The notes under the pieces: generated by a model
The model's input: the letters and a program-made list of their open reading frames with translations, nothing else
Database searches by the model: none
What the model was told of the DNA's origin: nothing
Program-made: the position numbers and the translations under genes
NCBI RefSeq assembly: GCF_036985505.1
Contig: NZ_BTGQ01000005.1
Location: 1 to 64,000, forward strand
Origin: Croceitalea sp947503285
GTDB lineage: Bacteria; Bacteroidota; Bacteroidia; Flavobacteriales; Flavobacteriaceae
Length of the DNA: 64,000 nt
Direction of reading: 5' to 3'
Shown here: piece by piece, positions 25,420 to 34,888 of the stretch
Layout of the letters: each line of letters opens with the position of its first letter
How positions within the stretch are numbered: position 1 is the stretch's first letter

Positions 25420-25797
25420 ATGGAATTTTTAGTTGTAGGCATCAAAATTTTTATTTTCATTAGTATTATTAATGTATGGTTTATTAGATTCAACAAGCCC
25501 ACTGTGTGGCGCGGAGGAAAGGCTTCTAGCATGCGCGAAGAGTTCAAAACCTATAATCTTTCTGAAACCGTGATGTACGTAATTGGTGGCCTAAAGGTTC
25601 TCAGTGCTTCGGTCCTCTTGATTTCCATATGGTTTCGGTCACTTACGATTTATGCAGCGGTGTTGATGGCAGTTTTAATGGCAGGTGCTATTGGCATGCA
25701 TTTAAGGGTACATGATCCATTAAAAAAATCTTTTCCTGCGTTTAGCTTTTTAGTACTCTCTTTAGTGCTTATCTTGAACTATTTAGGAATGCTCTAG
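25420..25797 (+). CDS. DoxX-like small membrane protein, divergent paralogue
   Basis: A 125-residue protein with four predicted membrane helices (IFIFISIINVWFIRFN, GLKVLSASVLLISIW, AVLMAVLMAGAIGMHLRV, FSFLVLSLVLILNYLG). The spacing of helices and loops parallels the neighbour at 25010-25381: a polar stretch after helix 1, and a VHDPLKKSFPAFSFLVL segment matching IRDGIMKALPALCYLVL. The two are therefore diverged paralogues arranged head to head. The function is not established for this subgroup. The gene is followed after 21 bp by the DUF427 gene on the same strand, which could be co-transcribed. Confidence 0.72.
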   Translation: MEFLVVGIKIFIFISIINVWFIRFNKPTVWRGGKASSMREEFKTYNLSETVMYVIGGLKVLSASVLLISIWFRSLTIYAAVLMAVLMAGAIGMHLRVHDPLKKSFPAFSFLVLSLVLILNYLGML

Positions 25798-25818
25798 GCC
25801 GACCTCTTAGTAGAACAT

Positions 25819-26394
25819 ATGAAATCAGCAAACAGTTCGTCTAAAAAAAATATACCAGACTGGCTTTTGAAAGCTCGGGAGAAGTGGGCGTATAATGGTT
25901 CAAAACGCCCCCCTTTCGCAGAATCACCAAAAAAAGGACAACTATCGGTATGGGATTTTCCGCGACCTCCCGCCTTAGATCGGATAGCACAAACCCTTCA
26001 AGTATATCATCAAGGAATACCTATTGCCACCTCAAAAAACGGTTTTGCCATACTTGAGACCGCCAGTCCACCAACCTATTACATTCCTCCACAAGACGTC
26101 AGCCATTCGGCACTAGTGGCTATTGCCAACAAACGATCACTTTGTGAATGGAAAGGTCAAGCCCAATACTGGGCACTCATAGAAGACCCTTTAAGACCCG
26201 TGGCCTGGTCTTATGCAAAGCCCTTTGAACCCTATGAAGATTTAAAAGATTACTTTGCTTTTTATCCGCAATACTTAGATTGTTTTGTGGACGGTGAAAA
26301 AGTAATTCCCCAGCCCGGGCAATTTTATGCAGGTTGGATCACTAAGAATTTAACCGGACCCTTTAAAGGTGAGCCAGGTACCGAACATTGGTAA
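25819..26394 (+). CDS. DUF427-family protein
   Basis: A 191-residue protein. The central part matches DUF427: SPPTYYIPPQDVSHSALVAI, SLCEWKGQAQYWAL and WSYAKPFEPYEDLKDYFAFYP, with a closing YAGWITKNLTGPFKGEPGT. It has extra N-terminal residues (KKNIPDWLLKAREKWAY). DUF427 is a small beta-rich fold in proteins of unknown activity, often annotated as hypothetical. No signal peptide is visible, so it is probably cytoplasmic. It lies 21 bp after the DoxX-like gene, and the SPFH-domain gene begins about 150 bp later. Family assignment is good; the role is unknown. Confidence 0.85.
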   Translation: MKSANSSSKKNIPDWLLKAREKWAYNGSKRPPFAESPKKGQLSVWDFPRPPALDRIAQTLQVYHQGIPIATSKNGFAILETASPPTYYIPPQDVSHSALVAIANKRSLCEWKGQAQYWALIEDPLRPVAWSYAKPFEPYEDLKDYFAFYPQYLDCFVDGEKVIPQPGQFYAGWITKNLTGPFKGEPGTEHW

Positions 26395-26540
26395 TGAACC
26401 CATTTACATTTGTTCAATTGGCGATAAAATTTAAAAAATTGCAACTACCTTGTAACAAAACTTTCTAGTTTTCTACGTATTTAATGCTGGCTAACGGCAT
26501 TTTTATTAGCTTTAAATTATCAACCTATAAAACACTATTC

Positions 26541-27674
26541 ATGGATATTTTCAGTAGAATCAAAGAAAAACTCAGTCATGAGTTTATTGACATTGTCGAA
26601 TGGCTCGACTATACCGATGACACGATAGCACATCGATTTGAGCGCTATCAAAATGAAATAAAGAATGGGGCAAAATTGATTGTTCGCGAAGGACAAACTG
26701 CGGTTTTCGTGAACGAAGGCCAATTAGCCGATGTGTTTACGCCAGGCACTTATGACTTGACAACACAAAACCTACCGATCCTGACTACTTTAAAAGGATG
26801 GAAATACGGATTCAATTCGCCATTTAAAGCGGAGGTCTACTTTGTGAATACCCATTTGTTCACCGATGAAAAATGGGGCACCAAAAACCCGATTACCCTT
26901 AGCGATGACCGTTTTGGCCTGGTTGAAATCCGTGCTTTCGGCACCTACGCCTTTAAAATTGCAGATGCTGGTAAATTTATTATCGATATTGTCGGAACGG
27001 ATAACAATTTCACCAATTTCGAAATCAATGAACACTTAAAAAGCTTGATTGCTACCCGATTTACCGACACCGTTGGTGAGGCCAATCTGCCCATAGAGTT
27101 ATATGCCGCCAACACCTCAGAACTTTCCAAAACCTGTCAAGAGGTCATGGAACCAGAATTTCTATCGGTAGGGATTTCATTGGAGAAATTCTACATTGAG
27201 AACGTCTCCATGCCCGAAGACCTTAAAAAGGAAATCTTCGAATACAGCCGAATCGATAAACTAGACCTTGATAAGCTGACCAAGTTTAAAACTGCCAAAG
27301 CCATCGAGGCAGCCGCCAAAAATGAAGGGGGAACCGCCGGTGCCGGTATGGGCATGGGAATGGGCTTTGTACTGGCGCAGCAAATGGGCGGTATGATGAG
27401 TCCACAGATGGGAGGTCAGCAAGCAATGCCGCAAGCAGGTGGTGCGATGCCCCCACCAATGCCAGTTCAAGTGAACTATTTTTATGCTGCCAATGGCACG
27501 CAACAAGGTCCTGTTTCTTTCGATCAATTAAAAGCGCTGTTCGCAGGACGAACCATTAATCGCGATAGCCTGATTTGGAAACAGGGTATGGCGACTTGGA
27601 CGGCCTTGAAAGAAGTGGAGGAATTAAAATCGTTCTTAGGAGGCAATACCCCGCCGCCATTGCCGAATTCTTAA
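26541..27674 (+). CDS. SPFH-domain protein with C-terminal GYF_2 module
   Basis: A 377-residue protein counted from the ATG at 26541; the alternative upstream start would add 19 unrelated residues. Residues about 25-240 form an SPFH domain of the YdjI/virion-core-like type (NGAKLIVREGQTAVFVNEGQ, FGLVEIRAFGTYAFKI, LSVGISLEKFYIENVSMPED). A Gly/Met/Pro-rich linker follows (GAGMGMGMGF, QMGGMMSPQMGG). Residues about 313-370 are a GYF_2 module (YFYAANGTQQGPVSFDQLKA, WKQGMATWTAL). SPFH proteins oligomerise on membranes. The adjacent zinc-ribbon membrane protein is the likely partner, as in the Bacillus subtilis ydjG-ydjI arrangement. Confidence 0.88.
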   Translation: MDIFSRIKEKLSHEFIDIVEWLDYTDDTIAHRFERYQNEIKNGAKLIVREGQTAVFVNEGQLADVFTPGTYDLTTQNLPILTTLKGWKYGFNSPFKAEVYFVNTHLFTDEKWGTKNPITLSDDRFGLVEIRAFGTYAFKIADAGKFIIDIVGTDNNFTNFEINEHLKSLIATRFTDTVGEANLPIELYAANTSELSKTCQEVMEPEFLSVGISLEKFYIENVSMPEDLKKEIFEYSRIDKLDLDKLTKFKTAKAIEAAAKNEGGTAGAGMGMGMGFVLAQQMGGMMSPQMGGQQAMPQAGGAMPPPMPVQVNYFYAANGTQQGPVSFDQLKALFAGRTINRDSLIWKQGMATWTALKEVEELKSFLGGNTPPPLPNS

Positions 27675-27758
27675 AAGAGATTACGAGCAAAGCGAAGTCA
27701 TCTGCTGAACTTTTCTAAATAGTTTGGCCGAATACTTCGTCGCCCAGCGCCTCGCAAT

Positions 27759-28847
27759 ATGGAACAAAAAATTCAAAATACCGAGCTCAAAAAACCTTGT
27801 ATCAATTGCGGGGCAGAGCTAAAGTACCAACCCGGCACCAAAAACATAAGCTGCGAGTATTGTGGGCACAAAGAAGAAATAACCGTTGATGAGAATGGAT
27901 TTAAAGAGCTGGAGCTGTATCCGTACCTCAACCAAATGGGCGCCCAAAAACACAGTGAGGAAATTTCGATGTTGCACTGTAAAAACTGCGGTGCAAACCA
28001 GCATATAGAAGAAAACTATAAATCACTGCATTGCGTGTATTGCAGTATGCCTTTGGTTCTCGAAGACGCTTATAAAGAAGATTGGATCTTACCAGGTGCG
28101 GTATTGCCCTTTCAATTGGATCAAAAGAAGTCGTTTCAAATTTTCAAACGCTGGGTGGGCAAACTTTGGTTCGCACCAAACAACCTCAAAAAAGCAGCTT
28201 TAGACCCCCAATTCACCAAAGGGCTTTACCTGCCTTATTGGACTTTTGATGCGCAATTGCAAGCGCGTTACACTGGGCAGCGTGGAGAATACTATTATGA
28301 GACCAAACGGGTGCGTGATTCACAGGGCAAAATGATTACCAAGCGTGTTCGAAAAACTCGTTGGTATGCGGCCTCTGGTCAAATATCTGGCTTTGTTGAT
28401 GACACCTTGGTCAAAGCCTCACAACAACGAAAAGGAAGGGTACCCTCAAAAATCGCACGTTGGAACCTCAAGTTGCTGCAACCTTTCCATAGTAGTTTTT
28501 TAAGGGGATTTGTTACCGAAAAGTATACGATTCCCTTAAAACAAGGGCATCTATCGGCCAAAGGTGAAGCAAAGCGTATTGCCGAGCGCTGGTGCCGACA
28601 AGATATCGGTGGTGATACCCAAAGGGTAACCAGTATGGACATGCAATTATCAGAAGAAACGTTTAAACATATTTTGCTCCCTATTTATGTGAGTGCCTAT
28701 CGCTTTAACGGCAAGCAGTACAATTTTTTTATCAATGGGGAGAACGGCACTATTTCGGGATCAAGGCCTTATAGTTTCTGGAAGATTTTCTTTACCGTTG
28801 TTTTTATAGTACTCATCATTGCCCTGATAGTCTTTTTTGCCAAGTAA
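27759..28847 (+). CDS. Double zinc-ribbon membrane protein, SPFH partner
   Basis: A 362-residue protein with two CxxC...CxxC zinc ribbons: Cys14, Cys17, Cys32, Cys35, and Cys74, Cys77, Cys92, Cys95. A long central domain (about residues 105-330) of unknown fold follows (GAVLPFQLDQKKSFQIF, LYLPYWTFDAQLQARYTGQ). A single C-terminal membrane helix at about 340-360 (FWKIFFTVVFIVLIIALIVF) anchors it. Such proteins are sometimes mislabelled as PriA helicase because of the ribbons, but no helicase motif is present. It starts 84 bp after the SPFH gene. By analogy with YdjG it may hold the SPFH complex at the membrane; this is inference. Confidence 0.82.
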   Translation: MEQKIQNTELKKPCINCGAELKYQPGTKNISCEYCGHKEEITVDENGFKELELYPYLNQMGAQKHSEEISMLHCKNCGANQHIEENYKSLHCVYCSMPLVLEDAYKEDWILPGAVLPFQLDQKKSFQIFKRWVGKLWFAPNNLKKAALDPQFTKGLYLPYWTFDAQLQARYTGQRGEYYYETKRVRDSQGKMITKRVRKTRWYAASGQISGFVDDTLVKASQQRKGRVPSKIARWNLKLLQPFHSSFLRGFVTEKYTIPLKQGHLSAKGEAKRIAERWCRQDIGGDTQRVTSMDMQLSEETFKHILLPIYVSAYRFNGKQYNFFINGENGTISGSRPYSFWKIFFTVVFIVLIIALIVFFAK

Positions 28848-28856
28848 ACAAGTACT

Positions 28857-29243
28857 ATGTATTATGATATTTTAATGTTCTCCCATTTGGTTACCGTGGT
28901 TCCCTGTATCTTTTTAGGGGCCTACTTGTTGCTGGTCACTAAAGGAACGCCAATTCACAGATTATTGGGTAAGATTTATATGGTATTAATGCTCATTACG
29001 GCATGTATTTCCCTATTTATGCCCGCCTTGGTTGGTCCACAGTTCTTCAACCATTTTGGTTGGATACATCTTTTCAGTTTTCTCACACTTTGGACCGTAC
29101 CTACGGCTTATGCGGCAATCAGAAAAGGAAATGTGAAATCACATCAACGAAAAATGGTATTGCTTTATATTGGGGCCATTATGATCGCAGGTGGGTTCAC
29201 CTTGGCTCCAGGAAGATACCTGCATGAGTTGTTTTTTGGGTAG
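28857..29243 (+). CDS. DUF2306-like membrane protein
   Basis: A 128-residue protein with four predicted membrane helices (HLVTVVPCIFLGAYLLL, GKIYMVLMLITACISLF, IHLFSFLTLWTVPTAYAAI, MVLLYIGAIMIAGGFTLA). It matches the DUF2306 pattern: GTPIHRLLGKIYM after helix 1, and KGNVKSHQRKMVLLYIG before helix 4. Both conserved histidines in these loops are present. The family is uncharacterised. The start lies 9 bp after the zinc-ribbon gene, so it probably belongs to the same transcript as the SPFH pair. An intergenic palindromic element begins 18 bp downstream of its stop. Confidence 0.8.
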   Translation: MYYDILMFSHLVTVVPCIFLGAYLLLVTKGTPIHRLLGKIYMVLMLITACISLFMPALVGPQFFNHFGWIHLFSFLTLWTVPTAYAAIRKGNVKSHQRKMVLLYIGAIMIAGGFTLAPGRYLHELFFG

Positions 29244-29260
29244 AAATTGCATCTATTTAT

Positions 29261-29376
29261 GTCATACTGAGGTACGAAGTATCCCCGCACACTTTGTTCA
29301 TACAACATGTATTTCTCACTCGAATGGCTACAGTACGTGGGATTCTTCTTCGTCGCATACTCCTCATCAGAATGAC
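29261..29376. repeat. MITE-like intergenic element with imperfect terminal inverted repeats
   Basis: The 116-bp stretch starts with GTCATACTGAGG and ends with CCTCATCAGAATGAC, so its outer ends pair imperfectly. Nearer the centre AGTATCCC faces GGGATTCT. It lies between the convergent ends of the DUF2306 and lactonase genes and encodes nothing convincing. Elements with GTCATxCTGAG ends are widespread in flavobacterial intergenic DNA, so a mobile or REP-like repeat is the best reading. Confidence 0.6.
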
Positions 29377-29411
29377 AAAACAAACTACATGCGAAGAATA
29401 GAAATAAAACC

Positions 29412-30512
29412 CTATCTAAACACCAAACAGACCGGAGCTCCCATTTTAAATTCGCTTGTAAACATCAACAATCCAGTTTTGGAATCCCTTTTAAATACGG
29501 AAATGTTATTGCTTCTTTGGTTCGCCACAAGCAAATACCCTCCATCTGGACTCATGGTAAAATTTCGGGGCCAATCGCCTTCGACAGCAGTTCGACCCGC
29601 TACCGAAAGTTTACCCGTTTTAGCATCGACCGCAAAGATCACTATGGTATTTTCGCCCCGGTTTGAACCGTACAAGAATTTACCGTCTGCCGATAAATGG
29701 ATATCTGCACAGAAGCTCTCGTCATCAAAGTCTTCGCCCAAGGTACTTTGAGTTTCCAATTCATTATAACTGCCTTCATCGTCTCGCTGTAACACGGTTA
29801 TGCTCGAATTCAGCTCATTAATGATATAAAGAAATTCTTGGTCTTTGTTAAAAGTAAAGTGACGCGGACCTGCCCCAGCCAACATATCCAATGAAGCTTG
29901 ATGGGCATTGACCCATTTCTCCCCATTTCTTGAATACCGTTTAACAGCATCCAATCCCAAATCAGCGACAAACAATCCGTCCGAATTGAAATGCGCCTTA
30001 TGTACATGGGCCGTTTTAGCGGTATCCAACACTTTGTGATCGATTACCTGAGGATTTTGTTTTAAGCTTCCGTCTTCATTCAAATCAAACACTGCCAAAT
30101 TCCCTCCTGTATAATTGGAAACCGCCAGTTGACCATCATTCGACAATGCCACATGACAAGGGTGTGCCCCTTGGGTACCTAAACTGTTTTGCAATTCAAG
30201 GGACCCTTCCTTTAATCGGAATGCCGTGACACCACCTCCCAGACTATCAAAATCTGCGGTCTCTTGCACCGCATAGAGGTTTTTTTTATCCTTGGAAATA
30301 GCCAAAAAAGAGGGATTGGGAAGCTCCGCTACCAGTTTTTGGTCATTTAATTTTCCGCTGTTGGGGTCAAAGGTCAACTTGTAAATTCCTTCACTATCCC
30401 CGTCGGTATACGTACCTACGAAAAGTGTTTGCGGTTTCATTGATTCTTTTTTTTCAGTACAGCCTATGAAAAGGACAATACAAATAAGTAAAAGCAATAA
30501 CTGGTTTTTCAT
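29412..30512 (-). CDS. Lactonase-family beta-propeller lipoprotein (6-phosphogluconolactonase-like)
   Basis: A 366-residue protein counted from the ATG at 30512, with a lipobox VLFIGC and a Lys/Glu-rich tether. An upstream start would add 29 residues that do not fit a signal peptide. The mature part is a seven-bladed propeller of the YkgB/Pgl type (LFVGTYTDGDSEGIYKLTF, NPSFLAISKDKKNLYAV, GAHPCHVALSNDGQLAVSNY, GPRHFTFNKDQEFLYIINEL). The family includes cytoplasmic 6-phosphogluconolactonases, but the lipid anchor places this one in the envelope, so the substrate is probably a different lactone or glycan. It diverges from the tricorn-like gene. Confidence 0.85.
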   Translation of the reverse strand: MKNQLLLLLICIVLFIGCTEKKESMKPQTLFVGTYTDGDSEGIYKLTFDPNSGKLNDQKLVAELPNPSFLAISKDKKNLYAVQETADFDSLGGGVTAFRLKEGSLELQNSLGTQGAHPCHVALSNDGQLAVSNYTGGNLAVFDLNEDGSLKQNPQVIDHKVLDTAKTAHVHKAHFNSDGLFVADLGLDAVKRYSRNGEKWVNAHQASLDMLAGAGPRHFTFNKDQEFLYIINELNSSITVLQRDDEGSYNELETQSTLGEDFDDESFCADIHLSADGKFLYGSNRGENTIVIFAVDAKTGKLSVAGRTAVEGDWPRNFTMSPDGGYLLVANQRSNNISVFKRDSKTGLLMFTSEFKMGAPVCLVFR

Positions 30513-30604
30513 AATCAGCACATAGGCTTGTAAAAATAAGGAAGTATGGTCAAATACCTCGCTGCTAAATTTTGTAACTTCAGCGAGATCAAAAAACAAA
30601 TCAA

Positions 30605-33600
30605 ATGTACTACAAAAGACTAGCTACCCTTCTTTGGGTTTTTGCAATAGTTACACTGACCGCCCAAGAACCCCATTTTCTTTTAGACCCCACATTGACT
30701 CCCGATGGTTCGACCATTGTTTTTAGTCATGATGGTGATTTATGGAGAATACCTTCTAATGGTGGGGTGGCCACGCGTTTGACCGGTATGGCCGGTGATG
30801 AGACCCTAGCTCGAATTTCACCTGATGGACAATGGTTGGCTTTTACGGGAACGGCAGATGGCAATGCCAATGTTTATCTAATGAAAATGCAGGGTGGCAC
30901 CATAAAACAACTAACATTTCATGATAGTGCCGATGAGGTCGATAGCTGGTCTTGGGACTCATCTGAGATTTACTTTACCTCTGGGCGTGAGAATCGATTT
31001 GCAGGTTATAAGGTTTCCATTAATGGGGGCACTCCACAACGTTTGTTTCAGCATTATTTTAACAATGCACACAATATTGTAGTGCATCCGAAGACCAATG
31101 AGATCTTTTTTAATGAGTCTTGGGAGAGTAAGTTCTTTACCAACCGCAAGCGATATAAAGGTGCTTATAACCCCAATATCAAGTCGTATCAACCTGATAC
31201 CAAAGCCTATAAAGAATACACCTCTTACATCGGAAAGGATATGTGGGCAACCATCGACAGAAATGGCGAACGCTACTTTGTTTCTGATGAAGCCAATGGG
31301 GAATACAATCTATACCATCTATCAGACCAAAAAAATCAATTGACCTCTTTTGATACTTCCATTGGCAGGCCGCAGGTTAGCGCAAGCGGAAATAAGGTGG
31401 TCTTTACCAAAGATTATCAATTGTTCTTATATGATGTCGCCAGTAAGAAAACGGAAAAGATCGCTGTTCAACTGGCCAATAAAAGCTTATTGGATAAAGA
31501 ACAAGATTTTAAAACCAATGGCAATATCACGAATTTTTCGATATCCGCTGATACTAAAAAATTGGCTTTTGTATCAAGGGGAGAACTCTTTGTTTCTGAT
31601 GTCAAGGGCAAGTTTGTTAAACATATCCCCACGAATACTACAGAACGTGTTCAAGAAGTGCTTTGGTTAAAGGATAACAAAACCATATTGTTCTCCAGAA
31701 CCGATGGTGGTTATACCAATCTATTTACCATTGCCGCAGATGGTTCGCAAAAAGAAAAAAGACACACCAAAGACCTTCGAAACAATGTCAATATAGTCTT
31801 TGATGCTGAACAAGAAAAAGCAGTTTACATCAGTGGTCGCGATGAACTGCGGTTGCTTGATCTTAAAACATTTAAAAGTGAGGTACTGGTAAAAGATGAG
31901 TTTTGGGCTTTATATGCTCCCCAACCCTATTTTTCACCGGATGGAAGCCATGTGCTGTACAATGCTTATCGAAATTTTGAACAAGATGTTTTTACCGTTC
32001 GCATTGCCGACAAAAAAGTAACCAATCTCACTAAAACCGGTGTCACAGAAACTAATCCCATCTGGTCTTCTGATAGTAAATACCTGTACTTTGGCTCAAA
32101 TCTCACTAAGCCCAGTTATCCTTATGGGCTGAGAGATGCCCATATTTATCAAATGGCCCTTGATAAATATGAGAACCCATACACTTTAGATGAATATGAA
32201 AAGCTTTTTAAAGACGAACCAAAAGCTGATGACGATAAAAAGGATTCCAAAAAAGAAGAAGAAAAGAAAAAACCGTCCGTAAAAATCAATGAAGAAGGAC
32301 TCATGGAACGCTTGGTTCGCATCAGTCCCGCATTTGGATTGCAATATAGTCCTCATACAGTGTCTAAAGATGAAACGACTTATGTCATATACATGAGCAA
32401 TCATGATGAGGGGAAGTTTAAATTGTGGAAGACCACACTAAAACCGTTTGAAAAAAATAAAACTGAAGTTCTGTTGGATGAAGAAATCAACGGATATCAA
32501 ATTTCATCAGCTGGGGATTCGCATTATATTTTGGCAAAAGGAAACATCCATACCTTGGACGTCGCCAACAATAAAGCCGAAAAAATCGATATCAACTACA
32601 CCTTCAGAAGAAACCTCTCTAACGAATTTCATCAAATGTTTTATGAGGCGTGGGCTGGTTTTGAAGAGAATTTTTATGATAAAGACTTCCATGGGGAAGA
32701 TTGGACCGCCTTAAAGAAAAAATATGAGGCCTTTTTGCCGTATATCACCAAACGCTCGCAGTTGCGCTTATTGTTCAATGACATGCTCGGTGAATTGAAT
32801 ACCTCACACTTTGGTTTTCGTTCGAGGGGAGAAGAAGAGAATACCTTTTACAAAACGGTTACCCAGGGGGTAGGAATTCAATTTTCGAATTCCGCACCCT
32901 ATACCGTATCACATATCATAAAAGATGGGCCCGCAGATGTTTCTGGTAAAAACATCCGGGTTGGTGATAAACTCATTGCCATAAATAATGAAAAAATCGA
33001 CGAAGACACCAATCGGGAATCTTATTTCATACGTCCCTCTTTAGATAAAGAAATGCAATTGACTTTTGAGCGAAACGGAGCTTTGCATACAGTTAAAATA
33101 CATCCAATTCGAACCTATCAAATAAGAGGATTACTTTATGACGAATGGATGGATGCCAATCAAAACTACGTGGATCAAAAAAGTGGGAAAAAGGTAGCGT
33201 ACATCCATATGAAAAATATGGGGGGCAATGAATTGGAACGTTTTAAGCGTGAAATGGTGTCAGAAGCCAGCCATAGGGAAGCATTAATTTTAGATTTACG
33301 CTATAATACCGGGGGCAATGTGCATGATGAAGTGCTGCAATTTTTATCACAAAAACCCTATTTAAACTGGAAATATCGCGAAGGCAAATTAGCGCCACAG
33401 CCCAATTTTGCCCCTGCGGCAAAACCCATAGTGGTCTTGATCAACGAACAATCGCTAAGTGACGCGGAAATGACATCAGCCGGATTTAAAGAACTGGGGC
33501 TTGGAAAGCTTATCGGTACCGAAACGTATCGCTGGATCGTTTTTACATCGGGTAAAGGTCTAGTCGATGGTTCGTTCTATCGTTTGCCCTCATGGGGTTG

Positions 33601-33748
33601 CTATACCTTAGATGGTAAAAATTTGGAAAAAGAAGGGGTCAAACCAGATATTTTTGTCGGAAAGAATTTTAAGGATCGATTGGAAGGCAACCATCCGCAA
33701 TTGGATATGGCATTTGAAGAGATACAGAAACAACTCAACGGGCAATAG
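30605..33748 (+). CDS. Tricorn-like S41 peptidase with propeller and PDZ domains
   Basis: A 1047-residue exported protein with a signal peptide ending near TLTAQ. Residues about 25-560 form TolB/WD40-like propeller repeats (PDGSTIVFSHDGDLWRI, SPDGQWLAFTGTADGNANVY). A charged KKDSKKEEEKKK linker follows. A PDZ domain (about 760-840, GPADVSGKNIRVGDKLIAIN) and an S41 protease domain complete the chain. Catalytic candidates are the Ser-His pair of ELNTSHFGF and the nucleophile in NEQSLSDAEMTSAG, matching the tricorn layout, with a late acidic residue near NLEKEGVKPD. Tricorn proteases degrade oligopeptides. The domain order and length agree with full-length bacterial homologues. Confidence 0.93.
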   Translation: MYYKRLATLLWVFAIVTLTAQEPHFLLDPTLTPDGSTIVFSHDGDLWRIPSNGGVATRLTGMAGDETLARISPDGQWLAFTGTADGNANVYLMKMQGGTIKQLTFHDSADEVDSWSWDSSEIYFTSGRENRFAGYKVSINGGTPQRLFQHYFNNAHNIVVHPKTNEIFFNESWESKFFTNRKRYKGAYNPNIKSYQPDTKAYKEYTSYIGKDMWATIDRNGERYFVSDEANGEYNLYHLSDQKNQLTSFDTSIGRPQVSASGNKVVFTKDYQLFLYDVASKKTEKIAVQLANKSLLDKEQDFKTNGNITNFSISADTKKLAFVSRGELFVSDVKGKFVKHIPTNTTERVQEVLWLKDNKTILFSRTDGGYTNLFTIAADGSQKEKRHTKDLRNNVNIVFDAEQEKAVYISGRDELRLLDLKTFKSEVLVKDEFWALYAPQPYFSPDGSHVLYNAYRNFEQDVFTVRIADKKVTNLTKTGVTETNPIWSSDSKYLYFGSNLTKPSYPYGLRDAHIYQMALDKYENPYTLDEYEKLFKDEPKADDDKKDSKKEEEKKKPSVKINEEGLMERLVRISPAFGLQYSPHTVSKDETTYVIYMSNHDEGKFKLWKTTLKPFEKNKTEVLLDEEINGYQISSAGDSHYILAKGNIHTLDVANNKAEKIDINYTFRRNLSNEFHQMFYEAWAGFEENFYDKDFHGEDWTALKKKYEAFLPYITKRSQLRLLFNDMLGELNTSHFGFRSRGEEENTFYKTVTQGVGIQFSNSAPYTVSHIIKDGPADVSGKNIRVGDKLIAINNEKIDEDTNRESYFIRPSLDKEMQLTFERNGALHTVKIHPIRTYQIRGLLYDEWMDANQNYVDQKSGKKVAYIHMKNMGGNELERFKREMVSEASHREALILDLRYNTGGNVHDEVLQFLSQKPYLNWKYREGKLAPQPNFAPAAKPIVVLINEQSLSDAEMTSAGFKELGLGKLIGTETYRWIVFTSGKGLVDGSFYRLPSWGCYTLDGKNLEKEGVKPDIFVGKNFKDRLEGNHPQLDMAFEEIQKQLNGQ

Positions 33749-33792
33749 CATTAAATTGGACAGTGTGAGCTAAAAACAACCTTCAGAGAAGC

Positions 33793-34815
33793 ATGATGGA
33801 TACGGATACTATCATTCTAGTCTTAAGTTTCATAGGCTTGGTTCAGGCCCTCTTCTTGATGCTATACCTGTTTTCTTTAAAAAAGGGGAATAGTATGGCC
33901 CATAAATTTCTTGCCCTCATTATTCTGGGGTTGACCATAAGAATTGGCAAATCTGTATTGAATGAATATGTACAGCTTGAAGCCTGGCAACGTAATCTTG
34001 GAATTTCTGGAATACTCTTGGTCGGCCCTATGCTTTTGTTATATGGGAAAGCGCTTTTGAAAAAAAGAAAACAGGCTGTAAACCGAGACTATTTTCATCT
34101 CATCCCATTTTTGCTTTTTGCACTTTGTTGTAGTATCATCCCGAATCAGTTTGATCTTATCTCAAAAATCATATACCTGCTCGTATTTGTTCATTTAGCA
34201 TTTTATACGGGTTTGTCTGCGTATTTACTAGGTAAGGAAAAAGCCCAAACAACAAGGCAAATAACAGCATGGTACCGAAACCTGATTGTAGGTGTCGGAT
34301 TGATCTGTGCATTTTATATAGGTAACTTTCTTGGGCTGATTCCGTTTTATATCGGTGGGGCAATTTTCTTCTCTTTACTGGTATACGCGTTCTCTTTTCT
34401 ATTGCTTAAACGGCACAGTTTTACATTGGAAAAGTATCAAGACTCTAAGTTGGATGCTTCCACTTCGAAAAGTCTTATGCAAAAGATAAAATTACTTTTT
34501 GAGAACGAAGAGGTTTATTTAGATCCTAAATTGACACTTGAAAAGGTCTCAAACCTAGTGGGTACTTCTTCTCGAAATATTTCACGGGCCATCAACGAAC
34601 ATGATGGTACTAACTTTTCTGACTTTGTGAATTCATTTCGTATCGAAAAAGCAAAGACCCTCTTGATTTCAAAGGAATATGCCCACGAAAAAATTGTCAC
34701 TATAGCTTATGATAGTGGTTTTGGCAATGTGACCTCATTTAATCTCTCTTTTAAGACCATGACAAAACACACCCCTTCTTCTTTTAGAAAAGAATTTGGT
34801 TCGATTACCACCTAA
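33793..34815 (+). CDS. Membrane-bound AraC-family regulator (seven-helix receptor fused to HTH)
   Basis: A 340-residue protein. Residues about 5-215 contain seven hydrophobic helices (IILVLSFIGLVQALFLMLYL, LGISGILLVGPMLLLYG, IIYLLVFVHLAFYTGLSAYL and others). Residues about 235-335 carry the AraC DNA-binding pair (LTLEKVSNLVGTSSRNISRAI, IVTIAYDSGFGNVTSFNLSF, TPSSFRKEFG). The start may be either of two adjacent ATGs, 33793 or 33796. This membrane AraC form is common in Bacteroidota and is thought to sense an envelope or small-molecule signal. The target is unknown. The downstream PQQ-type dehydrogenase gene follows after 73 bp on the same strand. Confidence 0.9.
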   Translation: MMDTDTIILVLSFIGLVQALFLMLYLFSLKKGNSMAHKFLALIILGLTIRIGKSVLNEYVQLEAWQRNLGISGILLVGPMLLLYGKALLKKRKQAVNRDYFHLIPFLLFALCCSIIPNQFDLISKIIYLLVFVHLAFYTGLSAYLLGKEKAQTTRQITAWYRNLIVGVGLICAFYIGNFLGLIPFYIGGAIFFSLLVYAFSFLLLKRHSFTLEKYQDSKLDASTSKSLMQKIKLLFENEEVYLDPKLTLEKVSNLVGTSSRNISRAINEHDGTNFSDFVNSFRIEKAKTLLISKEYAHEKIVTIAYDSGFGNVTSFNLSFKTMTKHTPSSFRKEFGSITT

Positions 34816-34888
34816 AATCGTTTTAAGAATCATGTTTTTTAAAGGATTTTGCCCAGAATCCGTCGAGATTTGAGGTAAACAACCCGTC

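Noticed and set aside
27759..28847. PriA helicase
   Set aside because: Only zinc ribbons are shared; no helicase motifs are present and the C-terminus is a membrane helix.
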